Shown: positions 52,999 through 60,807 of the stretch, one piece after another
Position numbering within the stretch: the first letter of the stretch is position 1
Layout: each line of letters starts with the position of its first letter
Origin: RGIG8497 sp045593265
GTDB taxonomy: Bacteria > Bacillota > Clostridia > RGIG6154
Assembly (NCBI GenBank): GCA_045593265.1
Contig: JAZNWH010000105.1
Location: 1 to 64,000, forward strand
Direction: 5' to 3'
Length of the DNA: 64,000 bases
Translations under genes and position numbers: made by a program
The notes under the pieces: model-generated
The model's input: only the letters and a program-made list of their open reading frames with translations
Databases searched by the model: none
Told to the model about the DNA's origin: nothing

Positions 52999-53367
52999 TT
53001 ATTCGCTGTCTTCATCAACCATAAGGCTTTCAACTGTTACAATTACAGATACAACCTCAAGTCCTGTAGACTGTTCAACTGCATACTTAACCTGCTCAAT
53101 CAAAGATTCACAAGAGGAAGCAAGATTAACACCGTATCTGCCTATTACATGAATTTCAAGCTTAACCTTTGATGCATTTATACTAACCTTTACACCCTTT
53201 GCTGCTGCATTCTTTTTAAGAAGCGTTGCAAGTTCGTCCGCCTTTGAACGGCTTGCAAGTCCTACAATACCTACACTGTTGGCAAGTGCTGCACATCCTG
53301 CAATTTTAGCTATAACTTCTTCAGTTATTATTACGTCCCCATAACGGTTTATCTGTTTTGCGGGCAT
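52999..53367 (-). CDS. Asp23/Gls24 family protein
   Basis: A 122-residue protein of the alkaline-shock/envelope-stress family. GDVIITEEVIAKIAGCAALANSVGIVGLA is the conserved N-terminal region, and VSIVTVESLMVDE-type residues end the domain. In other Firmicutes it gathers at the inner membrane. Here it has no membrane helix. The second ATG is chosen because AAAGG is 9 nt upstream. The first touches the ribosome site. Confidence 0.88.
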   Translation of the reverse strand: MPAKQINRYGDVIITEEVIAKIAGCAALANSVGIVGLASRSKADELATLLKKNAAAKGVKVSINASKVKLEIHVIGRYGVNLASSCESLIEQVKYAVEQSTGLEVVSVIVTVESLMVDEDSE

Positions 53368-53382
53368 ATTTTTCATCCTTTC

Positions 53383-54279
53383 TTATTCAAACTTTCCAAG
53401 AAATTTTATTTCAGGGTAAATCATAACCCCTTGTTTTTCAAAAACTGTCTTTTGACAATGTTTTATTAATTTATATATGTCAAGAGCTTTTGCATTTCCC
53501 TTATTTACTATAAAACCACAATGCTTTTCGGAAACACAGGCATCACCAATTGAATACCCTTTAAGTCCACTGTCCTCAATTAATTTTGCTGCAAAATACC
53601 CTTCCGGACGCTTGAACGCCGAGCCTGCACTCGGATAATTGAGAGGCTGTTTTTCAAGACGTCGTGATGCGAGCTCATTCATAAGAGCGCTTATTTCATC
53701 CTTATTTCCCTTTTCAAGCTTAAAGGTTGATTCGAGGACATATAACCTTTCGTCAGAAAACATACTGTGTCGGTAAGAAAGATGTGCATCCTTTCCATCA
53801 ACACAAAAAACATTTCCTGCTTCATCGCAATATTCGACTTTTTCAAGAACATCCTTAAGCTCACCACCATAAGCTCCTGCGTTCATAACAACGCCACCAC
53901 CGGCAAATCCCGGTATGCCTGAAGCAAATTCAAAGCCTTTAAGGGAATTGTTTAATGCAACTCCTGCGATTTTCGCAAGACTTACACCACAACCGGCAAT
54001 GATTCTGTCTCCATCGCAATATACGTGGTCGATACATTCGGTAAGAACAACCACTCCGTCAAACCCATCATCTGAAACCAATAAATTTGAACCATTTCCA
54101 ACAACTGTATATTCAAGAGATGTATCTTTCAGGTACTTTATAATTTCAACAAGCTTTTCTTTGGACTGAGGCTTTACAACTACCTTTGCTTCCCCACCTG
54201 TCCGAAAGCTTGTATGTTTTTTCATAGGTTCATTATACAGAACATTTGCATTACCGCAAATATCTCTTAATCTGTTCAT
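53383..54279 (-). CDS. murB: UDP-N-acetylenolpyruvoylglucosamine reductase
   Basis: A 298-residue FAD enzyme completing UDP-MurNAc synthesis for peptidoglycan. TSFRTGGEAKVVVKP, VVGNGSNLLVSDDGFDG, GIPGFAGGGVVMNAGAYGGE and the catalytic-region motif YPSAGSAFKRPEGYFAAKLI are present. The general-acid Glu is expected in YPEIKFLG. It is a type II (short) MurB as in Bacillus. The ATG follows CGGGAGGTTTC. Confidence 0.96.
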   Translation of the reverse strand: MNRLRDICGNANVLYNEPMKKHTSFRTGGEAKVVVKPQSKEKLVEIIKYLKDTSLEYTVVGNGSNLLVSDDGFDGVVVLTECIDHVYCDGDRIIAGCGVSLAKIAGVALNNSLKGFEFASGIPGFAGGGVVMNAGAYGGELKDVLEKVEYCDEAGNVFCVDGKDAHLSYRHSMFSDERLYVLESTFKLEKGNKDEISALMNELASRRLEKQPLNYPSAGSAFKRPEGYFAAKLIEDSGLKGYSIGDACVSEKHCGFIVNKGNAKALDIYKLIKHCQKTVFEKQGVMIYPEIKFLGKFE

Positions 54280-54298
54280 TGAAACCTCCCGAAAAAAT

Positions 54299-55252
54299 TT
54301 ATTCATTTAAAAGTGCCGCTCCTATAATACCGGCATCATTTCCTGTAGTTGCAGCTACAATTCTTGTCTGAGGAACACCTGTCATATTTCCGTATATCTG
54401 AGACATTACTTTTTCTCTTAACGGTGCCAGAAGATTTTCCCCCTCATTTGCAACACCACCACCAATAACAAGGACCTCAGGCATAAAAATATTAATCATA
54501 TTCGCTACACCGCAAGCAAGATAATTTATGTATGTTTCAACTACCTCGCAAGCAGCCTTATCGCCATCGTCAGCCGCTAAAAATGCTGTTCTGCCACTCC
54601 ATTGGCCTTTTTCATTATAATATTCCCACATAAGAGAATCCTTATTCTGTTCAGCTTTTTCCTTGGTCATGCGAATTAAAGCTGTTGCAGATGAATATGC
54701 CTCCCAGCATCCTACTCTTCCACAGCTGCATGGAATACCATTTTCTTCGATAACAACATGACCAAGCTCAGCACCACAATAATTAAAACCACTGTAAAGT
54801 CTGCCGTTTATAATAATACCGCCGCCTACACCTGTTCCCAATGTTATCATAACAGCATTTTCGGTTCCCTTTGCAGCCCCTGCAACAAATTCTGCCCAGG
54901 CAGCACAGTTTGCATCATTATCAATATATATATCAACATTTCTGCCGAAATATTCAATCATCTTGTCTCTTATAGGCATATTATTAAAATCGAGATTGTT
55001 AGCATAAAGAACCTTACCATTTTTTTTATCAATGGTGCCGGGAGAACCGATACCTACCGACTTTATATCATCAAATGTAATTTTCTGTTCTTCAAGTAAA
55101 TTCAAAACAATTTTACTCATTGCCTGAACAATGTATTCTCCACCTTTTTCTGCACAAGTAGGAACGCTTTTCTTTAAAATAATCTTTCCTTCTTCATCAA
55201 CAATACCTGCCGCGATATTTGTACCGCCCAGGTCTATACCAACATAATACAT
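54299..55252 (-). CDS. glk: Glucokinase (ROK family)
   Basis: A 317-residue ROK kinase. The ATP motif is VGIDLGGTNIAAGIVDE, and the sugar site includes NDANCAAWAEF and TLGTGVGGGIIINGRLY. The zinc-binding motif is GIPCSCGRVGCWEAYSS. It phosphorylates glucose on C6. It sits between hprK and murB, linking sugar entry and catabolite control. Confidence 0.9.
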   Translation of the reverse strand: MYYVGIDLGGTNIAAGIVDEEGKIILKKSVPTCAEKGGEYIVQAMSKIVLNLLEEQKITFDDIKSVGIGSPGTIDKKNGKVLYANNLDFNNMPIRDKMIEYFGRNVDIYIDNDANCAAWAEFVAGAAKGTENAVMITLGTGVGGGIIINGRLYSGFNYCGAELGHVVIEENGIPCSCGRVGCWEAYSSATALIRMTKEKAEQNKDSLMWEYYNEKGQWSGRTAFLAADDGDKAACEVVETYINYLACGVANMINIFMPEVLVIGGGVANEGENLLAPLREKVMSQIYGNMTGVPQTRIVAATTGNDAGIIGAALLNE

Positions 55253-55270
55253 AAGTTTAAACCCTTCCTG

Positions 55271-56218
55271 TTAATTATTTTCTGTTTTCTTAGCCATACC
55301 GTCCATAAGGCGCTGATTTAATTCCTCTGCTGCATTGTAACCCATTTTCTTCTGACGGTTATTCATTGCCGCAACTTCAATAATTACTGCCAGGTTTCTG
55401 CCCGGTCTCACAGGAATTGTAAGAGCAGGTATTTCTATGCCCAAAATTTCAGTATATTCGTTCTGCAGTCCCAGTCTATCATACTTTTTGTGTTCGTCCC
55501 ACTGTTCAAGATTTATTACCATATCTATTTTCTCGGTATCTTTAACAGCACCCATACCAAATATTTTCTTAACATCCACGATTCCTATACCGCGAAGCTC
55601 TATAAAATGACGAATAATTTCTGGAGCTGAGCCTACAAGGGATATTGCTGAAACCTTTTTAATTTCAACTGCATCATCAGCAACAAGACGATGACCTCTC
55701 TTAACAAGTTCGATTGCCGCCTCGCTTTTACCTACTCCACTTTCACCTAAAATAAGAACACCTTCACCATATACTTCCACAAGAACACCATGACGGGTTA
55801 TTCTTTCGCCAAGCTCTACATTTAAAAAGCTTACCATACGGCTTGAAAAACGAGAAGTATTATCTTCCGTTCTTAAAACAGGAACTTTATATTTTTCCGA
55901 TGCCTGTTTCATTTCTTCAAACATATCCTGATTTCTTGTAATGACTACAGCAGGTATGTCTTTAGAGAACAAGGCATCAAGACGTTTTGCACGTTCATCG
56001 CTTTCAAGTCCTTGCATATAAGTATGCTCAACTCTGCCGAATAATTGAATTCTTGTTTTTTCAAAATAATCAAAAAAACCGCAAATCTGCAATCCCGGTC
56101 GATTAACATCAGAATTGATAATTTTAATTTCTGCAAGCCTGTCAGCATTAGTAAGTACTTCAAGCTTGAAATTCTCAACTATTCTTTCAAGACTTACCGA
56201 AAATTCAAAATTCTCCAT
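55271..56218 (-). CDS. hprK: HPr kinase/phosphorylase
   Basis: A 315-residue enzyme that phosphorylates HPr on Ser46, the main signal of carbon catabolite repression in Firmicutes. Walker A is ILGESGVGKSEAAIELV, and LRGIGIVDVKKIFGMGAV is the signature. PVRPGRNLAVIIEVAAMNNRQKKMGYN is the C-terminal K3 region. The ATG at 56218 follows CAGGAGAAAAGCT, 29 codons into a longer frame. Confidence 0.96.
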   Translation of the reverse strand: MENFEFSVSLERIVENFKLEVLTNADRLAEIKIINSDVNRPGLQICGFFDYFEKTRIQLFGRVEHTYMQGLESDERAKRLDALFSKDIPAVVITRNQDMFEEMKQASEKYKVPVLRTEDNTSRFSSRMVSFLNVELGERITRHGVLVEVYGEGVLILGESGVGKSEAAIELVKRGHRLVADDAVEIKKVSAISLVGSAPEIIRHFIELRGIGIVDVKKIFGMGAVKDTEKIDMVINLEQWDEHKKYDRLGLQNEYTEILGIEIPALTIPVRPGRNLAVIIEVAAMNNRQKKMGYNAAEELNQRLMDGMAKKTENN

Positions 56219-56343
56219 AGCTTTTCTCCTGTCAAAAAAATCTTCGGTATTATATACCAATATTATTTTACAACAAAAATAAGAATTTATCAAGTGTTTT
56301 TGCATATTTATAAATCAATAACAAAAAATGCAGATATAGTAAA

Positions 56344-56976
56344 CTATATCTGCGAAAAATCTGTTATGTATTTATCTGAAACTGATTTTATTTCTTCTGT
56401 AAGGTCGTCCGATGACTTATCATAAACACCTAATGTAAACATGCCTGCTTCCTTTGCTGTTTTAAGAGCGATAAAATTATCTTCTGCAAAAACACATCTG
56501 TCAACGGTTGTATTAAGTCTTTGAGCAGCCTTTTCGTAAATTATTGTTTCTGCTTTCGAATGTCCAAAATCATCAATAGACCAAACATTATCAAACAAAT
56601 CAAATATACCTATTCTTTCAAGACAAGGGTCAAGATATATGTGTGGAGATGCTGTCAGAACATTTAAGCTGTACCCTTTATTTTTTAGCCTTTTCAAAGT
56701 TTTTGTTACATTCCTTTTTTCGGGAATCTCAAAACCATATCTTTGAGATAGTATATTATGATTATGCTCGGCTATTTTCTCAACGCTCATATTAAGTCCT
56801 AAAGATATGCAATATTTTGCCGCTCCGCTGTTACCAAGAGGAGTTATAATTTTAACAATATCATCAGGATAATCAATTTTATGTTCATCAAGAAGCTTTG
56901 TATAAATACCTGCCCATGTATCCATAGAATCAACCAAAGTCCCATCAAAATCAAAAATATAAGTTTTTTGTTCCAT
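56344..56976 (-). CDS. HAD-family phosphatase (phosphoglycolate phosphatase-like)
   Basis: 210 residues. Motif I is YIFDFDGTLVDSMDTW (nucleophile Asp), motif II is NVLTASPHIYLDP, and motif III with IV is CVFAEDNFIALKTAKEAGM. The helical cap is between motifs I and II. Motif II carries Ala-Ser instead of the usual Thr/Ser-Asn, still compatible with activity. Substrate unknown. The start is an ATG with only a weak AAAG upstream, and a GTG three codons earlier is possible. Confidence 0.82.
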   Translation of the reverse strand: MEQKTYIFDFDGTLVDSMDTWAGIYTKLLDEHKIDYPDDIVKIITPLGNSGAAKYCISLGLNMSVEKIAEHNHNILSQRYGFEIPEKRNVTKTLKRLKNKGYSLNVLTASPHIYLDPCLERIGIFDLFDNVWSIDDFGHSKAETIIYEKAAQRLNTTVDRCVFAEDNFIALKTAKEAGMFTLGVYDKSSDDLTEEIKSVSDKYITDFSQI

Positions 56977-57056
56977 TTCGCACACACTTTCAATTATTTT
57001 CCATTGATTATAATAGAAAACTTTCGTTTTCTGTGAAATTAAACAAATCCTTTATC

Positions 57057-57201
57057 ATACGCTGCAGGCGTATTTCATATTGCGAAGTAATATTTCACTC
57101 CCGAAGGGTATTTCACGAATCCTGAAAGGATTTATTTCATTGAAAAACGACTTGTCGAAACAAGTCGTCAGCCCGCTGACAAAGTCAAAGTCAGCGGGCT
57201 G
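57057..57201. repeat. Array of small hairpins joined by ATTTCA spacers
   Basis: Consecutive short hairpins separated by ATTTCA(T/C): ATACGC/GCGTAT (57057-57073), ATTGC-GAA-GTAAT (57079-57091), CCC-GAA-GGG (57100-57108), AATCCT-GAA-AGGATT (57118-57132), ACGACTTGT-CGAA-ACAAGTCGT (57147-57168), and a 12-bp stem CAGCCCGCTGAC/GTCAGCGGGCTG (57169-57201). The loop is usually GAA. No credible gene is present. A 108-codon frame on the minus strand across the region (57055-57381) is a by-product of the repeats. Confidence 0.7.
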
Positions 57202-57263
57202 ACACCCCATAGGATGTTTTTTCGTTGGAAGAGCCGAATGATTTAGATGCCGTATATTTTTTA

Positions 57264-57445
57264 GGCGATATACTCGCTCACGCTCGTGCGATATATTTGC
57301 TTTGCAAATTCGATATAATCTCACTTCGTTCGATTGCGATATGATATAAAATTCCTTTATCTCGTTGCCGAAAGGCAACATATCGCATCGAAGATATATC
57401 GCGTACGAAGTACATATAACAAATTACGTCAGGAATTTATATCGT
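57264..57445. repeat. Second hairpin array with ATATCG spacers
   Basis: The spacer changes to ATATCG(C/A). On the minus strand a unit is ATTTGC-AAA-GCAAAT (57297-57311), and two more lie at about 57274-57288 and 57318-57336. On the plus strand are GTTGCC-GAA-AGGCAAC (57364-57379), ATC-GAA-GAT and GTAC-GAA-GTAC (57404-57414). Orientation of the spacer flips near 57345. The segment 57202-57263 between the arrays has no hairpin I can define. Confidence 0.6.
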
Positions 57446-57446
57446 T

Positions 57447-57485
57447 AAAAAAGACATTTTTCAAAAATGAAAAATGTCTTTTTTT
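57447..57485 (-). terminator. Terminator of the tRNA operon
   Basis: On the minus strand GACATTTTTCA / TGAAAAATGTC (11 bp, loop TTTT) flanked by A-run and T-run. It lies directly after the tRNA-Val gene. Confidence 0.8.
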
Positions 57486-57486
57486 C

Positions 57487-57562
57487 TGGTGGGAACAATA
57501 GGGCTCGAACCTATGACCCTCTGCTTGTAAGGCAGATGCTCTCCCAGCTGAGCTATGCTCCC
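57487..57562 (-). tRNA. tRNA-Val (anticodon UAC)
   Basis: A 76-nt cloverleaf including the encoded CCA end. The acceptor stem GGGAGCA pairs with TGTTCCC, the D arm is GCTCAGCTGGGAGAGC, the anticodon loop CTTACAA gives TAC, and the T arm contains GGTTCGAGCCC. It reads GUA (and possibly other GUN) codons. Confidence 0.95.
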
Positions 57563-57583
57563 ATAACTGTGTCGGAATTCCAC

Positions 57584-57660
57584 TGGTAGCGGCGAGTAGA
57601 CTTGAACTACCGACCGTTCGGGTATGAACCGAATGCTCTAGCCAACTGAGCTACACCGCC
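57584..57660 (-). tRNA. tRNA-Met (anticodon CAU)
   Basis: A 77-nt cloverleaf with encoded CCA. The anticodon stem is TTCGG/CCGAA with loop TTCATAC. The first acceptor pair is G-U rather than the C-A mismatch expected for an initiator, so it should be elongator tRNA-Met or a CAU-anticodon tRNA-Ile modified by TilS. The gene is flanked by a perfect 10-bp inverted repeat. Confidence 0.9.
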
Positions 57661-57683
57661 ATATGAATTCCGACAGCTTTCTT

Positions 57684-57712
57684 ATTATAATATAGTTACC
57701 TTAATTTGTCAA
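57684..57712 (-). promoter_or_regulatory. Perfect-consensus promoter of the tRNA operon
   Basis: On the minus strand TTGACA, 17 nt, TATAAT. The predicted transcript start near 57677 is about 17 nt before the tRNA-Met. Confidence 0.85.
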
Positions 57713-57735
57713 GTGTTTTTTGAAAAATTATTTTA

Positions 57736-58251
57736 TTACTTTTCAACAGACTTCAAAAAGAGCTTTGCCTGACGCCTGTTTTTAAACTTAATTACTTTAA
57801 CTCCTACAGCAGAATCCAACATTTGCTTATAATTTTCGCTGTGTTGCTTTTTGAACTTTATGACATTCCTGTAAAGTGATAATTTCTGTTTATCAAAATG
57901 TTCAGGACAATTACCACCCATATCAACTCTTGTTTTTCCGTAGTTTGCTATTATTCTTTTGGTTATTCCCCAAAGGCAAACAATAGTTGGAATGTCAAAA
58001 TAAAAAACTGTATCGCAGTATTTTAATCTGTGAGGCAGAGTTCGGTTAAAGTTTCCATCAATAATCCATTCAGTTTTTTCTAATTCTTTTTGCAGTATAA
58101 TGTCAAATTCCTCTCTATCAACATACTCCCAGTTTCCACTCCAAAATATTTTATCCAGATGCACAAGAGGTAATTTTGTTTTTTGAGCGAGTTTTCTTGC
58201 AAAAGTAGTTTTACCGCTCCCTGCATTTCCGATTATTAACACTCGTTTCAT
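57736..58251 (-). CDS. P-loop kinase-like protein (FlaR/topology-modulation family)
   Basis: A 171-residue NMP-kinase-like protein. Walker A is IGNAGSGKTTFARKLA, followed by LVHLDKIFWSGNWEYVDREEF and WIIDGNFNRTLPHRL, where Asp and Arg resemble the nucleotide-kinase substrate site. The family is annotated as DNA topology modulation protein in many genomes on thin evidence. Most likely it is a small nucleoside or nucleotide kinase. It is a single gene between the tRNA operon and the amino-sugar locus. Confidence 0.75.
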   Translation of the reverse strand: MKRVLIIGNAGSGKTTFARKLAQKTKLPLVHLDKIFWSGNWEYVDREEFDIILQKELEKTEWIIDGNFNRTLPHRLKYCDTVFYFDIPTIVCLWGITKRIIANYGKTRVDMGGNCPEHFDKQKLSLYRNVIKFKKQHSENYKQMLDSAVGVKVIKFKNRRQAKLFLKSVEK

Positions 58252-58351
58252 ATTTAATCCTCACCGTTGATTTTGATGAGATTATATCATAAGTGCAACA
58301 ACATTTCAATGCCATGTTTTTTTATTATAAAACAAATTTATCTATTTTATA

Positions 58352-59866
58352 TCATTTGCTGTTACGAGTAGCATTAAATAAAGCCTCATGTATATTCCAA
58401 TCACGGGAAACTAAAAGTTCTTCGGCTTCATTTTCATTTATCTTCAGTATTTCGCAAATCATAGCTACAGCTCTTTTCTTCAGTTTTATGTTTGATGGAT
58501 TCATATGTGTCATATAGTTTTGCCAAGTGCATCCCATTTTAACAAAAACTGCAGTAGAAAACATATTAAGTATCATTTTCTGGGCACTTCCTGCTTTCAT
58601 TCGGGTAGAGCCTTTGATGACCTCTGCACCTGTCAACGCCTCTATTGCTATATCGGATAAATCTGCCATTTCTGTATCAAGGTTGTTGACGATTGCTCCC
58701 ACCTTACAACCACACTCTTTAGCTTTTTCCATAAATGCAACTACAAATGGTGCACGTCCTGCAGCAGAAATTCCGATAATTAAATCGTTTTTTGTACAGT
58801 TTTGTTTTTCAAATGCTGCAACACCTGCCTGGCGATTGTCTTCGCAACCTTCTGAGGCATTGGTAATGGCTTTTTCTCCTCCCGCAATTACAGCAGTTAT
58901 GGTTTCTCTTGAAACACCATATGTCGGTGGACATTCTGCCGCATCGGCTACAGCCAGACGACCACTTGTGCCTGCACCACAGTATATAATACGTCCACCA
59001 TTTTTCAAAGCTTCTACCCCTGCATCAACTAATTTTGCAACCTGTGGAATACAGCTCTTAACAATTGCAGAAACTGATGCATCCTCTCTTTGAATTATTC
59101 GTAAAATTGATTGGGTTGAACCATCTGCTATTCTGTCAGAACGAATATTTCGTGTTTCGGTACGAACATAATTATTATCCCCTTTTTTAGGTATAAAGCT
59201 GTTATAATAACGAGTGATGGCTATAGGATTTGTAATAGCCTTTCCTATGACAACAGCATCTGCTCCTATATTAAAGGCTTCTCTTATATCCTCGCTGCCC
59301 CAGATACGCCCTTCTGCCACAACCTTACAAGGAAGTTTAGCATCAACAATCTGAGATAACAATGTAAAATCAGGCACATACAATTCGTCATCGGTATGTA
59401 ATGCACCGGGAATATATCCTGCCAATGTAGTGGATACTGCATCAACTCCCATATTTGCAGCGTTAACTGCTTCTTCAAAAGTTGAAATGTCTGCCATAAC
59501 AGGAATACCAAGTTCTTCGTGAATACGACGAATTAGTTCTCTGCGTTCTTCTGCAATATCGCTGGGGTAAAAGGTTGCGTCAAGGGCAATAATGCTTGCA
59601 CCTGCCTCGTATATTTTTTTAGCACCTTCAAAATCAGGTGTGATTACTGTTCTGCCTGTGGAGTCTTTACGTTTATCAATACCGATAATAGGAATTGAAA
59701 CACGTTTACGCATAGCACTTATGTCCTCTACACCGTTGGCACGTATTGCTGATGCACCTCCAATAGCAGCAGACTCTGCCATAAGTGCAAGTGCCTGAGA
59801 ATTGCGGAAAGGGTTTCCTTCAAGTGCCTGTGCAGACACAATTAATCCTGTTGGAAAGTCAATCAT
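58352..59866 (-). CDS. NanE-MurQ fusion: ManNAc-6-P epimerase + MurNAc-6-P etherase
   Basis: 504 residues in two complete modules. Residues 1-225 are a NanE TIM barrel: IGIDKRKD (Lys65, catalytic by family), ALDATF and VVAEGRIW (Glu185, catalytic by family). After a short linker, residues 235-504 are MurQ: TETRN start, sugar-isomerase (SIS) core GAGTSGRLAVADAAECPP with Glu311 as likely acid, SEGCEDNRQAG, and the C-terminal UBA-like helices. NanE makes GlcNAc-6-P from ManNAc-6-P, and MurQ cleaves MurNAc-6-P to GlcNAc-6-P and lactate. Both therefore feed one pool. It overlaps the kinase gene by 4 bp (ATGA). Confidence 0.92.
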   Translation of the reverse strand: MIDFPTGLIVSAQALEGNPFRNSQALALMAESAAIGGASAIRANGVEDISAMRKRVSIPIIGIDKRKDSTGRTVITPDFEGAKKIYEAGASIIALDATFYPSDIAEERRELIRRIHEELGIPVMADISTFEEAVNAANMGVDAVSTTLAGYIPGALHTDDELYVPDFTLLSQIVDAKLPCKVVAEGRIWGSEDIREAFNIGADAVVIGKAITNPIAITRYYNSFIPKKGDNNYVRTETRNIRSDRIADGSTQSILRIIQREDASVSAIVKSCIPQVAKLVDAGVEALKNGGRIIYCGAGTSGRLAVADAAECPPTYGVSRETITAVIAGGEKAITNASEGCEDNRQAGVAAFEKQNCTKNDLIIGISAAGRAPFVVAFMEKAKECGCKVGAIVNNLDTEMADLSDIAIEALTGAEVIKGSTRMKAGSAQKMILNMFSTAVFVKMGCTWQNYMTHMNPSNIKLKKRAVAMICEILKINENEAEELLVSRDWNIHEALFNATRNSK

Positions 59867-60795
59867 TTATCTTTCGCTCCTTTAATATATAAATCTTTTG
59901 CAATTTTAAAAGTTCCTTTAATAAGACCGTCAGAAACATAGTGTATTTTAACATTGGGCAAAATTTGACTTACTGCAGCTTCAAAATACTCTTTCCAGAA
60001 TTTACAGGAATGAATAAGACCTCCCGTAACAACAATATTTGGAATTTCTCCTGTAAGCTTTTTCGCAGTACATACAACCAATTCCGAAAGCTTTTCACCG
60101 GAATACTTAAATATATCAAGAGCTGTTTTATCGCCCTTTTCTGCAAATTTTGCAACTATTTTCGACAGAGAGGCAATGTTTTGCCTGTCAAGAGGATAAA
60201 GATTTCCTCGTATCTGGTCTCTTTTGTCTCTGTAAACTGTTGGGTCATCAGTTGCAGAAAGGGGTCTTATGCAATTACACAGTTCCTGTGTGAGAGGAGA
60301 CAATTCTTCTGTATTATCCAGTGCACGCAAACTCATACGAATTGCCTGAAGTCCGATATCATAGCCACTTCCGTCATCTCCTATATTTATTCCCCATCCA
60401 CCTGTGATTACAAAACCATTATCCGATTTTCCAACTGCAATTGCTCCCGTTCCTGCCATAAGAACAATGGGAGCATTATATTCTTCTCCTAATGCATAGG
60501 CAGCAGTACCTTCTGATTCACGAAAAATTTTTAGTGGTGTATCAGGGAAAAACTTTTTGAAACAAAGTTTAACCTGCTCTGTGTTTCGTCCTCCAAGATT
60601 TATGGAAACAGCTCCGATATTTTCTTTATCTGGGATTTCGTTAATCTGTTTTTCAAGAGAAGGAAGTTCCAAAGTACTATCTACAGCACTTGCAATTCCA
60701 CCTGAAACAGACTCATGTATTATATTTCCTTCTATGTCTGTTATTTTAAGTCGTGTATTGGTACCACCAATATCAGCGATAAATAGATGTTTCAT
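59863..60795 (-). CDS. BadF-type amino-sugar kinase (MurNAc/GlcNAc kinase candidate)
   Basis: A 310-residue ASKHA kinase of the BadF/BadG/BcrA/BcrD group. The phosphate-1 motif is ADIGGTNTRLKITD, phosphate-2 is MAGTGAIAVG with GGWGINIGDDGSGYDIG, and the adenosine motif is VVTGGLIHSC. Clostridium acetobutylicum has a kinase of this family (MurK) acting on MurNAc and GlcNAc. With MurQ next door, MurNAc 6-phosphorylation is the best inference. AAAGGAGAAAT precedes the ATG. Confidence 0.82.
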   Translation of the reverse strand: MKHLFIADIGGTNTRLKITDIEGNIIHESVSGGIASAVDSTLELPSLEKQINEIPDKENIGAVSINLGGRNTEQVKLCFKKFFPDTPLKIFRESEGTAAYALGEEYNAPIVLMAGTGAIAVGKSDNGFVITGGWGINIGDDGSGYDIGLQAIRMSLRALDNTEELSPLTQELCNCIRPLSATDDPTVYRDKRDQIRGNLYPLDRQNIASLSKIVAKFAEKGDKTALDIFKYSGEKLSELVVCTAKKLTGEIPNIVVTGGLIHSCKFWKEYFEAAVSQILPNVKIHYVSDGLIKGTFKIAKDLYIKGAKDK

Positions 60796-60807
60796 ATTTC
60801 TCCTTTC

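Noticed and set aside
57055..57381. A 108-codon open frame on the minus strand across the hairpin arrays
   Set aside because: It consists of the hairpin arrays read in one frame, has no ribosome site and shows no domain-like composition.
57057..57445. CRISPR array
   Set aside because: The constant part is only 6-7 nt and the variable parts are self-complementary hairpins of unequal length. No cas gene is in the window.
58352..59866. Frameshift artefact joining two separate genes nanE and murQ
   Set aside because: The linker of about ten residues is in frame, with no internal ribosome site or start codon placed as expected for an independent murQ.
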